Source: Haematobia irritans
Lineage: Eukaryota > Arthropoda > Insecta > Diptera > Muscidae
Reading direction: 5' to 3'
NCBI RefSeq assembly: GCF_050003625.1
Contig: NC_134398.1
Span: 105,830,423 to 105,894,422 of the forward strand
DNA length: 64,000 nt
In this document: positions 11,732 through 24,352 of the stretch, piece by piece
How the letters are laid out: each line of letters opens with the position of its first letter
Position numbering within the stretch: the stretch's first letter is position 1
Made by a program: the position numbers and the translations under genes
Notes under the pieces: generated by a model
What the model saw: only the letters and a program-made list of their open reading frames with translations
The model's database searches: none
Told to the model about the DNA's origin: nothing

Positions 11732-11951
11732 TATAACGTTTCGATTCAATACTTACTTTGGATTCACTTTCATTTACAAGTTCAACTAAATAACACTTCA
11801 ATCGAAATAAATTCATTACTGTTGTGAAATGAAATAAAATTTTTCATTCTCATATATAAAACAAAATAAAAAATTTTCTTCATCTTTTAAACACCAAACG
11901 AAATGTTACGTAAAACGAAGCTAGCAAACTGCAAACGCCGAGTTTGCTAGT
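11732..11951 (+). mobile_element. Candidate Helitron 3' end with terminal hairpin
   Basis: A perfect 10-bp stem (CTAGCAAACT 11921-11930 and its complement 11941-11950) with a 10-nt loop ends in CTAG followed by T at 11951. This matches the hairpin-plus-CTRR end and A/T insertion site of Helitrons. An ACGAAGC just before is also common there. The position is right for the 3' end of the Helitron remnant at 1130-1605 once the nested mariner is removed. The hairpin lies closer to CTAG than is usual, so this remains provisional. Confidence 0.5.
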
Positions 11952-12500
11952 TGACTTTTATATTTTGTTTGAAGTATAACTTTCAAATAAATTATAAACA
12001 TATTTTTTATTTGTAATCCAACACAAATATGTTTAGGAAATTTTGCGGCAATCTGGAAGTAACCAATTGCGGCCTTAAAAATATATATGACTGAAGTGAA
12101 ACATAACGTACTTGAACAATATAAGCAATAGTTTGTTTGAACAAATCCTGAAAATATTTATGCTTGAAGCATAATGTGCTTGGGAGAGTATGTTACAGAA
12201 GCGATTATTTTAGGGTGCATCGAATTAAAACGTTTGTGATATGATCGTAATATGACACCAAGTCATAACATTTTTGAACAATACAAGCAATAGTTTGTTT
12301 GAACAAATCCTGAAAATATTTATGCTTGAAGCAGAATGAGTTTGGGAGGGTATGTTACAGAAGGGTACATCGAATTAAAACGTTTGTGATATGATCGTAA
12401 TATGACACCAAGTCATACCAACTTCACGAGATGTTCATTATTATTATGGGTAAAAACTAAACAATGCTGGTTCAAATCCCGACAGTGACGAGTTTTTTTT
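11952..12500. repeat. M1-like repeat with 161-bp tandem duplication
   Basis: Units 12113-12273 and 12274-12418 are direct repeats; the second lacks about 16 bp. Both contain the ATGCTTGAAGC...GTTACAGAAG terminal segment seen at the right end of the M1 transposon at 33885-35802. A tRNA-like box B (GGTTCAAATCCC) occurs at about 12469-12480. I read this as a degraded M1-family copy. Confidence 0.6.
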
Positions 12501-13138
12501 ATCAAATATTGTTTTAAAACAATATTTCTTTTAAACAACGTTTTTAATTTGGCATATAAAATATATTCAACAGAAAATTTAAGTTTTTTGTAAATTACAG
12601 CATTTTTCTGTAATTTGGAAAAATCAAAAGAACTTCCATTGAAGTGAAAAGGTTATCTGGTACATGTCCAAGACTCAGCGGGACCTGTTTTTGATTGGTC
12701 AATTAAATTTTTAGTGATTTTCTATTGTTGTTTGCGACATTTTATTGCCAAATACCGTATTTTCTAAGACTTTTCCAAAAAAAACATTGCATGTGAAAAA
12801 ATTGGTGGATCTCGGGATGCGCTTAATAGATTACACGCCAGGACTCAAGCGAGTACAATGGCAGGAAATGGGTTAAAGAAAACTGTTTGTTGGTTGGATA
12901 AAAAAAAGTGTATACATATATACTTTGTTTGTTTTTATTTTGGACCAAATTTTTTCCAAAATCGGACCAAAATTTCTTCAAGCGAACAAAATTTGAATTT
13001 TCAAAGGAAAATGCCTTAAAAAGTAATTTATTGTTTTACATATTACTTTTATTATTTTTTTTTAATTCATATTTATTAATGCCTTCTATCTTAATTCGAT
13101 ATTTACATTATTCTTAGTGTTTGTTATTTCCTTTTCTA
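12501..13138. other. Unassigned AT-rich sequence
   Basis: No convincing gene. The short frame at 12908-13117 is low-complexity, rich in Phe, Leu and Ile, and looks like a chance product of AT-rich DNA. Part may be the 3' UTR of the minus-strand LINE at 13139-16292. Confidence 0.5.
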
Positions 13139-13324
13139 TATCCATGGTGCTCACCCAGTGGTGAACCCATTCATATTATGAATATTATACATTTTTGTTA
13201 AATAGTTATGGTAATATTAAGTCTTGTAGTGCTCTCCTCTTTAGCCTTGTAAATGTCTCCCGGTTTGCCATCAATTCTGATGCTAGTGGATTCGGATGAG
13301 CTTCGATTCTTAATTTGTAGTTGT

Positions 13325-14601
13325 TCAGATGTGACGGCATCTTTCCTGGATTGTTTTAATATTCAACTCCTTGTGCAGACGTGTGTTCGTTATATAATAT
13401 GGTGCCGTAGCGATTTTACGCAATGTTTTTGATTGGAATTGTTGTAGTATTTTGATTGTTGTATTGGAAGCTGTTCCCCACAATTGGATGCCGTATGTCC
13501 AAATAGGTTTGATTATGCATTTGTAAATGAGCAATTTATTGTCAAGGGACAATTTAGAATTAGACCCAATCAGGTAATTCATTTTGTTCACTTGCAAGTC
13601 GACAGCTTTTCTCTTAATTTTAATGTGGGGTTTCCAATTTAGTTTATTATCAAGATGCAAACCAAGGTACTTTGCCTCAGTTTCTTGCGGAAGTACTGTT
13701 TGGTTCATCTGTACTGAGGGACAGCTCCCTTGTTTAAGAGTAAAAGTAATATGGGTCGATTTGGATTCATTTGCTTTTATGCGCCACAATTTTAACCACC
13801 TACACAGTTCATTCAAATAATTTTGTAGCAAGTCGCTTGCTTTGTTAGCATTTTTGTGGACTGCTAGTACTGCTGTATCATCAGCAAATGTTCCAATAAC
13901 TGCAGTTTTCGATTGAGGAAGGTCAGATGTAAAGAGTATATACAGAATTGGTCCCATAACACTGCCTGGGGCACGCCAGCTCTTATAATTTTTGTACTGC
14001 TAATGTCATTCCCTTCACGGACATAGAACATCCTGCTTTGGAGGTATGCTTTTATAAATAAATAGTAGTTTATTGGCAGTAGTTTTTTGAGCTTGTATAG
14101 TAAACCGTCATGCCACACTTTGTCAAAAGCTTGTGAAATATCTAAGAATGCCGAGGTGCAATATTGTTTGTTTTCGAATGCAGAGTGAATTGTTTCTACT
14201 AAACGATGTATTTGTTCAATAGTTCCATGATTCTTTCTACATCCGAATTGGTGATTTGGTATGAAGTTTTTTGCCTCAATAAGAGGCATTAGCCTCTTCA
14301 AAAAAGGAGGTTCAAAGACTTTAGAAAGTATAGGAAGTAAGCTGATGGGTCGATATGATTTAACTTGGTCAGCTGGTTTTCCAGGTTTTAGTATCATAGT
14401 GATTTGGGCTACTTTCCATTGGGGTGGAATAAAGCTGCGGGATAAGCAAGCATTAAATATAAAGGTGATGCAATCCGTGCCTTCTTTTGGCAGTTCCTTT
14501 AGTATTTTAGGGGTTATTAAATCATATCCAGGAGCTTTTGCAGTTTTCAAAGATTTTAGTGCTTCAATTACTTCAGTTTTTGTAAATTTTTTAATGGGCA
14601 A
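13325..14601 (-). pseudogene. Jockey-type ORF2: reverse transcriptase domain
   Basis: Two overlapping frames cover the reverse transcriptase. The upstream part (to about 13960) carries PISLLPILSKVFE and AFLDISQAFDKVWHD. A frameshift near the GVPQ motif (about 13960-13985) moves the reading to the second part, which has the catalytic FADD (about 13880) and the thumb region with TYGIQLWG (about 13480). Further shifts separate the last tail, including the HPNPLA-type motif near 13300. The active-site residues are intact, but the frame is not. Confidence 0.85.
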
Positions 14602-15864
14602 GTCAAGCTGATGAGGTTGGTTCAGAAATGTGTTAATATACTGTGGCGTTTAATCATCATTGTGAAGTGTGAAAACATCGTATAAGTGTTTGGCGAATGT
14701 AGATGCTTTTTCTTTATTACTCTTTGTCCATGAATTATCAGATTTTCGAATGGGATTATTGATTTTTGATTGAGATTTTATCTTCTTTGTAATTTTCCAC
14801 AAAGAGTAATCAGTGTGTATTGTTGGACCTATTTCAAAATTTCTCTCTTTGCCTCTTGCTCTTTTTCAATTTTGAATATCTTTTGAAGCTCGGATGTAGC
14901 TTTATTGAGTTTACGTTTGTCCTCTGGTGACTTAGTTGTTTGCCACCTTTTTTTGGCTTTTCTTTTTTCGATTAATCTACTCTTCACTAAATTGGAAACT
15001 GTTGGAGGATTGTCAAAACTTTTTTTGGAGTTGAATTCCATGTAGCTTTCTGAATTACCTCTACTAAGTGTTCTACACTTTTAGTAATATCATATTCACT
15101 TTTAAGTGACAAATTCTGGTTTAATGTGTTAGTGATCAGGTATCTAAAATAATGCCAGTTAGTTTTTTTATTATGGAGCTTACATGTTTGTTCCTGAGGG
15201 ATATGCTGTGAGTGCAAAGTTAGGTGCACTGGTGAATGATCGGACGATAAATCATGACTGGTAATACATTTTTCAGAATTTATTGGTATACCACTTGAAA
15301 TACAGAAATCTATAAGATCAGGGGTTTTGTTTAAATCAGTGGGCCAGTAAGTAGGGGAATTTGGTGATATGACTCTTAGATTGAGATCTTTTATAGCTAA
15401 GGAAAGCTGCCTCCATTTTGGCGTCGTGAAGCCCATGTGGTGTGCTTTGCGTTATAGTCCCCGCATGCTACACATTTGCTTCCAAGAGTTCTGAAGAAAT
15501 TAACATATTCATCTTTTTTTATGTTATGTCTAGGAGGGCTATATATTGCTGACACAGTTAAAGGACCTTTCAGAGTTTCCACAATAACATTTGCTGCATG
15601 TATTTCTGCTGTGCAGTAATGAACTCCCTGGTGATGTTTCAATGTCTCTTTTATAAGTATTGCAGATCAACCACGCGCATTTCCCGATGGGTGATTGACA
15701 TAATAAAATTGATATTTTGGAATGTAAAAATGATGTTTTTGCGTGAAATGTGTCTCTGATATTAGAAAAATATCAATTTGATTACATATAAGAAACATTT
15801 CTATTTCTAGGGTATGTTGAGCAAGACCATTTGCATTCCAAAATACTATCTTAAGATACTCCAT
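14602..15864 (-). pseudogene. Jockey-type ORF2: endonuclease and linker
   Basis: The minus strand from 15864 starts MEYLKIVFWNANGL, the start of the LINE endonuclease. LISETHF, SAIYSPPRHN, CGDYNAKH and SSDHSPVHL follow in order across three frames (15667-15864, 15397-15642, 14829-15436). These are the target-nicking endonuclease motifs used in target-primed reverse transcription. At least three frameshifts break it. The 14602-14828 part is the degraded linker to the reverse transcriptase. Confidence 0.85.
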
Positions 15865-15866
15865 TT

Positions 15867-16292
15867 TTACAAGTGCGTTAACTTCGAGGCGATGTTCATA
15901 ATTAGATTTGATAACTGTTGCATAACATTGTTTAGATTACCAAGCATTGAATGTAATTCAGAAAGCTGCGACGACGATGTTTGTTGGTGTTGTGGATTTT
16001 GTGTTTCTTGCTCATTGGTGTGCTGACTGACGTGTTCGGAGGTTGCACGCTTAGCAGTATTTGAGTATGAGATAGTATCTCTAACTGGCAAGGAGTTTGT
16101 TTTATTTTGGGTGTCAGAATTTTGGCGCTCACTAATTGGTCTAAACGACGGATAATGTTTTGTGTATATCTGTTTGTAAATAGAGCACACCTTGTAGTTT
16201 GCGGGATGATTCCCGCTACAAAGAGCACACTTAACTTCGTTTGCCCAATTTTTTCGATTGCAAGCCTTCGATTCATGATTTCCTGCACATTT
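15867..16292 (-). pseudogene. Jockey-type ORF1, C-terminal zinc knuckles
   Basis: The minus strand reads CAGNHESKAC and CALCSGNHPANYK, two CCHC-type knuckles of the Gag-like ORF1 protein, then a polar Gln/Ser-rich tail ending at 15867, two bases upstream of the ORF2 start. The N-terminus is missing because the element is 5' truncated at about 16292. A shift splits the knuckles from the tail. Confidence 0.75.
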
Positions 16293-17254
16293 TTATTAAA
16301 AATAAAGTGAACCAGAAAGAACTAGTAAGATTTAGAAGTTGAAATCAAAATCGAAAAGAACTTTTTGACACTTTTAACATTTGCAAAATTGACTTTTGCA
16401 AAAAGTCAACTTATCAAAATTTTAACTTTTTCAATATTTGGTAAAATAGAGGCTCGTATTAGGTTTATATTGCCATAGGCTCTATGAAGAAACATCTACC
16501 GATTTAACTTATTAAGAAAATACATTAGAATTTTCATCTCAATTTCTGTAGTGTCTTTGTATCCATAATGTATTGCGTGTGGTGTGATTCATAGTGACGT
16601 GGTTGCCAGTATGGGAGATAGTGGGTGTGCGGGAGCACACCTCCAACCCTTCCAGGCACGGACAATTCATAACGGTCCATATTCTGATATAGCTCTCATA
16701 CAGCATAATCCCACCATTCCACTTCTGGCGCGTAATGGCTTCTATAATATCCATATGCAATCAGCGCAAACATTTTGAAAATGACAATTCTTCAGTTGAG
16801 TCATGGAATAGCAAGGAAGGCAGCGAAGTTATCCAAGATTCCACACTTCCAGTTTGTCTGATAGCAAGCTATCGACTTGAAATTTTTTAAAAATAGTTAT
16901 TAATTCAGGTCTGTTGGTATTACAAATGGTCCATATCGAACAACATGTAGGTACCCACCAGAAACTCCTATTAACAGGTATGAGTACAAGTATGCCTGCG
17001 CCAAATTATGTAACAACTTCTTCGTACATACATACTAACATTGGAGGAACTCAGACCTGTTGTTTCTAATCCAACACACATACCCTACTCCACGGCATGG
17101 ATTTATTCTATAAAAAAAATTTACAATATAAATGATGTACTATACAACTTAAGAAAATAAGTGTATATTTTATTGGCATTATCAATTAATATGTTAATAT
17201 GTAGGGCTCAGAAGGGGTCAGCACAAGACTTCGAATGATTAGTGTAGTGTACTG
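16293..17254. other. Unassigned sequence
   Basis: No gene recognised. About 16550-16790 is richer in GC than the flanks, with open frames on both strands, but neither product resembles a known family and neither shows codon bias I could trust. Confidence 0.45.
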
Positions 17255-18966
17255 TAAAGGTACTAGCATCCATTAACTTCGCTCCAGGTTTCAGTAAAAA
17301 ATCGCAGGGCAATTGGACAACTTCCAGAGGGGAGACTCTGGCGGTCTTTTGGACACTCATTTTCTTGGAAACCATGTTCTGGCGTTCATTTCCTATCGAG
17401 GAATGGGCTTTAAATAGTTTTGGACCATTCAAATCTCCCGGACCTGATTGAATTGCTCCCGCGGAGTTACAATCAGTGACTGACAGAATTATTCCTTGGT
17501 TGTCAGCGATATATAAAGAATGTATCAACTTAGCATATATTACAGGAAAGTGGATGGAAACAAAAGTCGTTTTCATACCTAAAGCTGGAAAAGCCTCTCA
17601 CTCGAGCACGAAGGATTTCAATGAGTACTCAATTGTGGCTTTTCTTGATATCGAAGGGACATTCAACAACGTTCTTCCGAGCTCGATATTAAATATAGTG
17701 ACAACTCTGAATGTTGATCAAGGGATACATAGGCTGTTAGACCAACTTCCAACGAAGATACGCATGTCATCCACACTACGACTAGCAAAAAGACATAGGA
17801 ATGTGAACAGAGGCACTCTAAATAGAGGAGTTATATCACCGCAACTTTGGAATGTTGCTTTAAACAACCTCCTGGTTTCCCTGGAAAAAGAAAGATAAAA
17901 GGGAATGCATGCGCGGATGATGTGGCTCTAGCAGTCAGGAGAAAATTCCCATCTACAATCAGAGATATTATACAGATATCCCCGCGGATGACTGAGAAAT
18001 GGGCGAATGAAAAATGGAGTAGGGATAAATCCTGAAAAGACAGAACTAGTCATGTACTGCAAAGAACGCAAAATTCCCACGGTTAAGCCCATCTCCTTAG
18101 GTGGTATTGAAATTCCTTTTGGTGAGTGTGCAAAATACCTTGGAGTTATATTGGACAGCAAGCGAAACTTTAAGCTAAATATTGAGGAATATTGACCCAC
18201 GGTAGTCTTGTACTCGTGTAAAAAGTGGAGACTAAAGCCGAAAATTGTGATTTGGCTATACACGAAAGTGGTTAGACCTATAATGCTCTATGGTGTTGTG
18301 GTCTGGTGGCCGGCACATCAGCAGGCGACAAGTTTAGATAAAGTTCAGCGAATGGCGTGCTTGTGTATCTCAGGTACATTCAGTGAGGCAGTAACAGATT
18401 CCCTTAAAGTCATGCTGCATTTATTACCTTTAGACATGTTAGCCAAACCGCTTTTTGAGAAAAAGTTTGAAACTCCAATTCCCTTTTTGGAGGACACAGA
18501 CCCCTGGGAATAAGCGTTATATTGATTTCTACACCGATGGCTCCAAATTGAATGGACAAGTGGGTCGGAGTATATTCTAAAGACCAAATCCAACAAATTT
18601 TGGCATTAATATACTCAGACAGTCAACCTGCAATGAAATCTTTGGACTTTGTGTTTCTTAACTCGAAAACAGCCATCAACTGCCGCAAATCTCTCAATGA
18701 GATGTATGAGCAGTAAAATATTTACCTAATATGGGTGCCTGGCCACAGGAACATACCAGGAAACAGCGAAGCGGATGAGTTAGCAAGGCTAGGGACTACC
18801 TTACATATTCCAGGGAACCAGAATCTGTTGGTATGTCTCTGGCTACCTGCAAGCTTATACTGCGTGAGATGGCTATTATTATGACGAATGTCCGAATTGC
18901 AAGGATTGTAACGACACAAAGCAAATATGGCCCATCGAAACTTAAACCGCACACTAGATACATTAG
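17255..18966 (+). pseudogene. LOA/R1-like LINE ORF2 fragment, part 1 (RT and RNase H)
   Basis: Degraded plus-strand copy of the LINE family best preserved at 20632-24642. The order is: end of the EN-RT linker (about 17255), RT palm (17476-17898), the active-site region reading CADD in place of YADD (about 17910-17925), thumb (18007-18513), RNase H with FYTDGS (about 18515-18540) and the IWVPGHR region (about 18728-18750). A stretch around 17615 is deleted, so FxPISLSS runs directly into EYSIVAFLDIE. Many stops and shifts make it a fossil. It resumes at 25551. Confidence 0.85.
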
Positions 18967-19540
18967 CGTAGCTAGACAATTTTCCTAAGGGGGCTATAGC
19001 CCCATAGCAAAAAATTAATAGACTGAAGTTATAGGTTCAATTAATGTTTTATTTTATAAAAATAAATAAAAAATCAGACTTCAACATAACTAGACAATTA
19101 ATATATAAAACAAGCAACTAAAAGTAGTTCCACCCTTTTTCCCAGCAAAAACTTTGGGCGTTGTTCTAAAGGCACAACTTTAAAAGCATTTCCAAAAATG
19201 TCCTCACAAAGAAGTTAATTATTTTAACTATGCAATTTTTATAACACGTTTTCTTCGTAATGGGTAATTTTGTTTAATAGGTTAAAAAGAGTAAGAGTTA
19301 ATAAGAGTAAGTAAAGAGTAAGAGTTAAACAAATTTTTCAAATTTTGGCCGCAAAATTGATAAATCCATTCTAGAAAAATTTAATATTATAATAATTTTT
19401 GAAAATATTCGAGGTCAAATGTTTCAGACAAGCGTGATAATGCATTAAAAATCATGAAAACTTAAAAAAAATTTTTCAGGAAAATATCACAAAATTTTTT
19501 AATTCACCTTATAATGAAGAAACTACACATAATTTTTTTA
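18967..19540. other. Unassigned AT-rich DNA within the composite insertion
   Basis: Holds the GCGTAGCTAGAC end and low-complexity AT-rich DNA, including a GAGTAAG-type short repeat near 19290-19325. No gene. Confidence 0.5.
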
Positions 19541-19545
19541 TTCCA

Positions 19546-19890
19546 ATCACGAAGTTCTCGGATTCAATCATTTTTTTAATTGAATTGTCTTCAATAACGG
19601 AAATGCTAGTATCAATCATCTATTTTGATTGAAAACCAACACGATTTTCAATTAAAAATTTAATTGACTTTTGCCATGGAATCAATTAATTGTGTGATTG
19701 AATCAATTAAAACAGTGATTGGTTTTTGACATAAAATTCAATCAATGTTTTAATTGAATCAATTAAAATTTTAATTCATTCGCGACAAAATACAAACAAT
19801 CAACTATTTGATTGATGCAATTAAATAATTAATTGAAATTGGCAATAAATTTCAATCAAAAATCTTATTTAGTTTTATTTGAAATAAAAG
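19546..19890. repeat. AATTAA-rich MITE (family also at 26150-26383)
   Basis: Begins CACATAATTTTTTTATTCC after TA, close to the CACAAAAAAATTCTGATTC end of the MITE at 26150. It is filled with TTGATT/AATCAATTAA words. The right end is not clear, so the boundary is approximate. Confidence 0.55.
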
Positions 19891-20620
19891 AAAGTATGCG
19901 TCTCTTATAAAAGATATTCAATATGTTATGTTTATGAAATAAACAATAGAATTTGGTTCTTGTCATTTGTGCGTTTTTTCTAACATAACTTACACATACA
20001 ATTGCTATCAATAACAACTAAAGGGTGAAAAAAAACTGTATAAATCATTATCTTCCTTGACATAATAACCATGTCAACATTCTTCTAATATGTAGATGCG
20101 CCTAGATTTCCAATAAGTCAGCAACCTGTAAGCTAAATTAGTTTTTCTGAAAGTAAACAGAATAATTAGAACTTATTTTTGTTCAATTAAAAATTAATTT
20201 TGTTAAACATTACCTGACTACTTAGTTCCTCAGTTATAATCTTCATTTGCCTTTATAGTCTTTTGGTATAAAAGGGGCTCAGTTTAATTTAATTTAGTAA
20301 CAATCCCTTTCCAAAATTTCCACGCATGGAAATCGTCTATTAAAATCTGAACCAATCAAAGACAAAAATAATAGTAAAGCAATGTAATATTTGGCATTAT
20401 TCCATTTTGGTGATAGTTTAAATTCAGGAAATAAAAAAAATGTTTTACCATTACATAGAGATTTATTGGTGCTCATTAGGTTTTATATTGATATGCTGCT
20501 CTCAACTTGGGTTCAACTGAAAAGACAGGTAAAACAAAAATGCAATTTAATGCCAACGATACTTCGCAACTTGAAGGTGAATCTTCCAACGACCCCATAC
20601 CGCACTTGGTTTAAAGAAAA
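19891..20620. other. Unassigned sequence left of LINE B
   Basis: No supported gene. The frame at 20391-20624 is open but matches nothing I know and ends at the LINE insertion site, so it is not called. Confidence 0.45.
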
Positions 20621-20631
20621 CTAGGAGTGAA

Positions 20632-20767
20632 GGTTAGGTTAGGTTAAAGTGGCAGCCCGATTAAGGTTCATGCTCACTTAGACTATTCAGTCCATTGTGA
20701 TACCACATTAACTAAAAGTACCTATTACATATGGGCACTTCTAGTTTTAACCGTTGAACCTTCTCGA
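20632..20767 (-). other. LINE B 3' UTR, homologous to the SINE tail
   Basis: The minus strand reads a GTGGTATCACAATGGACTG segment, then GTCTAAGTGAGC, then GGGCTGCCAC and tandem CTAACC. The same order ends the SINEs at 25556-25884 and 39213-39774. Confidence 0.85.
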
Positions 20768-23700
20768 TTATTTTCTTCTGTTGAACCAACCAGATTGTGT
20801 CAAAAACATTAGTAGACTGCTTAAGTTAACGTTTTCCAGGTCCGCCAGTAATCTGAAGCTATATGCCCCTAAAATTTGCTTACGCCTTACACAAAATGCA
20901 GGGCACTCACACAAGAGGTGTTTTATTGATTCCTTTTCCTCCGCATCATGACAGCTCATACAATAGTCATTATACTTCGCACCAATAGTTTTTGCAAAAT
21001 CGCCTATCAGGCAGCGACCCGTTATAGCAGATATCAGGAGTGAAATCTGGCGTCTCGAGAACACTAGCATATCTAGTGTGCGGTTTAAGTTTAAATGGGG
21101 CCATATTTGCTTGGTGTCGTTACAACCCTTACAATTCTCCCATCGCACATTTGCCATCATGACAGCCTTCTCACGCAGTAAGAGCTTGCAGGTAGCCAGA
21201 GGCACACCAACAGATTCTAGTTCCCCTGGAATATGTAAGGTAGTTCCTAGCCTTGCTAGCTCATCTGCTTCGCAGTTCCCCGGTATGTTCCTGTGGCCAG
21301 GCACCCATATTAGGTGAATATTGTGCTGCTCAGCCATCTCATTGAGAGATTTGCGGCAGTCGATGTCCGTTTTTGAGTTAAGGAACACAGAGTCCAAGGA
21401 TTTTATTGCAGGTTGGCTGTCTGAGTATATATTAATGCCAATATTGCGTGGAGCATTACTTCTCAGCCAATTCGCCACTTCTCTTATTGCTAATATTTCA
21501 GCCTGAAAAACACTACAGTGATCAGGTAATCTTTTCACTATTCGAAGTTCCAAATCTTTAGAATATACTCCAAAACCCACTTGGCCATCCAATTTGGAGC
21601 CATCAGTGTAGAAATCTATATATCTTTTATTCCCCGGGGTCCGTGTACACCACGCCTCACTGTTGGGAATTAGAGTCTCAAACTTTTTGTCGAAAAGTGG
21701 ACTCGCCAAAGTGTAATCCACTACGTTAGGCACATCTGGCATTATTTTGAGGACCGAACTGTGACCGTAACTTTTTGCCGACCACAGCGATAGCTCGCGC
21801 AACCGCACAGCATTTGTTGCAGCTGACTGTTTGGCCAAAATGTCTAAAGGCAATAGATGCAGTATGACATTAAGGGAGTTTGTTCCTGTCTTGCTGAATG
21901 CACCTGAGATACACAAGCACGCCATACGCTGAACTTTGTCTAAACTTGTCGGCTGGTGAAGTGCCGGCCACCATACTACAACACCATATAGCATTATAGG
22001 TCTAACCACTGTCGTGTATAGCCAATGTACAATATTTGGTTTTAGTCCCCACTTTTTCCCTATTGCCTTTTTGCACGAGTATAAAGCTACCGTTGCTTTC
22101 CTCGCCCTTTCTTCAATATTAAGCTTAAAGTTCAGCTTCCTGTCCAAAATAACGCCAAGGTATTTTGCACACTCCCTAAAGGGAATTTCAATACCCCCTA
22201 AGGAAATGGGCCTAACCGTGGGAGTTTTGCGATATTTGCAGTACATGACTAGTTCTGTCTTCGCAGGATTTACCCCAAGACCATTATCTTTCGCCCATTT
22301 CTCAGTCATCCGGAGGGCTCTCTGTATAATATCACTAACTGTTGATGGGAATTTTCCCCTGACTGTTAGCGCCACTTCATCTGCGTATGCCACCACTTGT
22401 ATCCTTTCTTTTTCTAGGGAAACCAGAAGGTCGTTTTAGCAACATTCCAAAGAAGAGGTGATAGAACTCCTCCTTGAGGAGTGCCTCTGTTCGCATACCT
22501 TTGTATGTTTGCTTGTCCTAGTGTGGCTGAAATGCGTCTCTTCCTTAGAATTCGTCTAACAGCCTAAGTATACCTGGATCAACATTCAGAGTTGTCAGTC
22601 CATTTAATATCGAGCTCGGATGGACGTTACTGAACGCCCCTTCGATGTCTAGAAACGCCACGATTGTGTATTCTTTGACAGATGGTGAGCTTTCAATAAA
22701 GCTGACTAGTTCATGTAATGCGGTCTCAGTAGACCTGCCCTTCGAGTATGCATGTTGTCGTTTCGAGAGCAAACTTGAATCGACGCTAGTTCTAATATAA
22801 ATATCTATCATCCTCTCCAGAGTCTTAAGTAGGAATGATGATAAGCTGATTGGTCGGAAATCCTTCGCATTCGAGTGAGAGGCTTTTCCCGCTTTAGGTA
22901 TGAAAACAACTTTTGATTCTCTCCACTGTAGTGGAATATATGCGAAGTTGATACATCCTATATATATCGCCGACAACCAGGGAATAATTCTGTCAGCCAC
23001 CGCTTGTAACTCCGCCGGAGTAATTCCATCAGGTCCAGGGGATTTGAATGATCCAAAGCTATTTAACGCCCATTTTATTCTAGATTCTGATACAATTTCC
23101 TCGATAGGACACGACCACTGAGCCACTGTGGCACCGCCAGTGCATGGTTCAACCGTCTGATTTCCGGAAAAATGTGTGTCCAATGGTACCTCCAGCGTCT
23201 CCTCACTGGACGTTGTCCAATTGCCCTCCGATGTTTTAATGAAACCTGGAGCGGAGCTCGTGGATGCTAGCACCTTCCGTAGTCTGGAAGCCTCGGAAGT
23301 ATTCTCAATGCTGCTGCAGTAATCATTCCAAGACTTATGCTGAGCCTTTCTCAGTTCTCGCTTGTATCCTCTCAGATTCTTCTTGTAAGCGTCCCAATCC
23401 ACAGGAGCTCTGGTGGACTTTGCTTTGTTAGAGAGCTTCCTGCACGATTTCCTCATATTACCTAACTCCGTAGACAACCATGGTGGTCGATTTTTCCCCC
23501 TTGGCTTCCCTTTAGGGCATGCAGCTTTCAGTGAAATGTTGGAGGCCTTAGTAATCCTCTCCACTGCGTGTTCGATAACTTGCACAGTGCTCATATTTGT
23601 CTCTGGTATTTCCGGTATCATCATATTGAACGATTCCCTATACCTAACCCAGTCAGCTTTCCTAACATTTGGTGGAAATATGGTCTTGGTGGTATGAACA

Positions 23701-24352
23701 TCAAATTTGAAACTGATGTAGCGATGATCTGAGAAGCTGTGTTCACTTAAAAGATGCCACTCAGATATCATTTCATTCAGTTCTTGCGAGGCCAAGGTGA
23801 TGTCCAAAACCTCTTGCCTGTTTTTAGTGACAAAGGTTGGGGCATCTCCCTTGTTGCAAACTACCAGATTAGTACGCAAAATAAACTCTATTAGCGACTC
23901 TCCCCTTGCATTAGTATCACTACTTCCCCATATACTATGATGCGCATTCGCATCGCATCCCATAATGAGTTTAGTCTTTGTTTTCAGTGACTCCTCAACT
24001 AAGGTCTTAACGGCACATGTCCCATATAGACCGAAGATACCCAATATTTGCATTTGGCTATTTCTAAATTGGCAACGACAGTGTCTGCATTGCACATTGA
24101 AGGAAGCAGAAACAAGTTAAGCTCGTTTTTAGCAATTATACAGGCTCGAATTACATCCTTACCAGTATACTGCAATAGTTTGAACCCCGGAGTACTTAAT
24201 TCACATATTTTGTTTCTATAAACATATGGTTCTTGAATAAGAACTATGTCTATGTCCCCTTTCATCAGGAGAACTTTTAAGGCAGCACATGCAGCCTTAC
24301 AATGATGAAGATTTATCAGGAGGATCCGTAGGACCATCGAGATTTTCAACAA
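20768..24352 (-). pseudogene. LINE B ORF2: EN-RT-RNase H polyprotein, interrupted
   Basis: Three minus-strand frames: 23999-24352 (endonuclease N-terminus, INLHHCKAAC, LIQEPYV), 22545-24095 (endonuclease GCDANAHHS and SFSDHRYI; RT FRPISLSS, FLDIEGAF) and 20768-22396 (RT active site, thumb, RNase H). The GTPQGGVLSPLLWN motif sits in the break between the last two. The active site reads YADE (22376-22387) where the family has YADD. RNase H shows FYTDGSKLDG, QAEILAIRE, YSDSQ and WVPGHRN. A CMSCHD...HLLCECP zinc motif precedes the C-terminus. It would copy its own RNA at a nicked target. The shifts and the YADE change argue against activity. Confidence 0.9.

Larger units (their letters stand above)
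13139..16292 (-). mobile_element. Jockey-type non-LTR retrotransposon, 5' truncated
   Basis: Reading on the minus strand from about 16292 to 13139 gives the ORF1 zinc-knuckle end, an apurinic-type endonuclease, a reverse transcriptase and a 3' UTR. No RNase H domain follows the reverse transcriptase, as expected for the Jockey clade. The 5' end starts inside ORF1, typical of LINE truncation. I found no target duplication, so the 3' boundary is approximate. Confidence 0.8.

Noticed and set aside
12908..13117. Membrane peptide gene
   Set aside because: Low-complexity Phe/Leu/Ile frame in AT-rich DNA without start or stop context.
16539..16778. Small gene in the GC-richer patch
   Set aside because: Both strands are open, and neither product is similar to anything known or preceded by promoter signals.
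20391..20624. 77-codon host frame ending at LINE B
   Set aside because: No domain, and the frame is not supported across the LINE insertion site.
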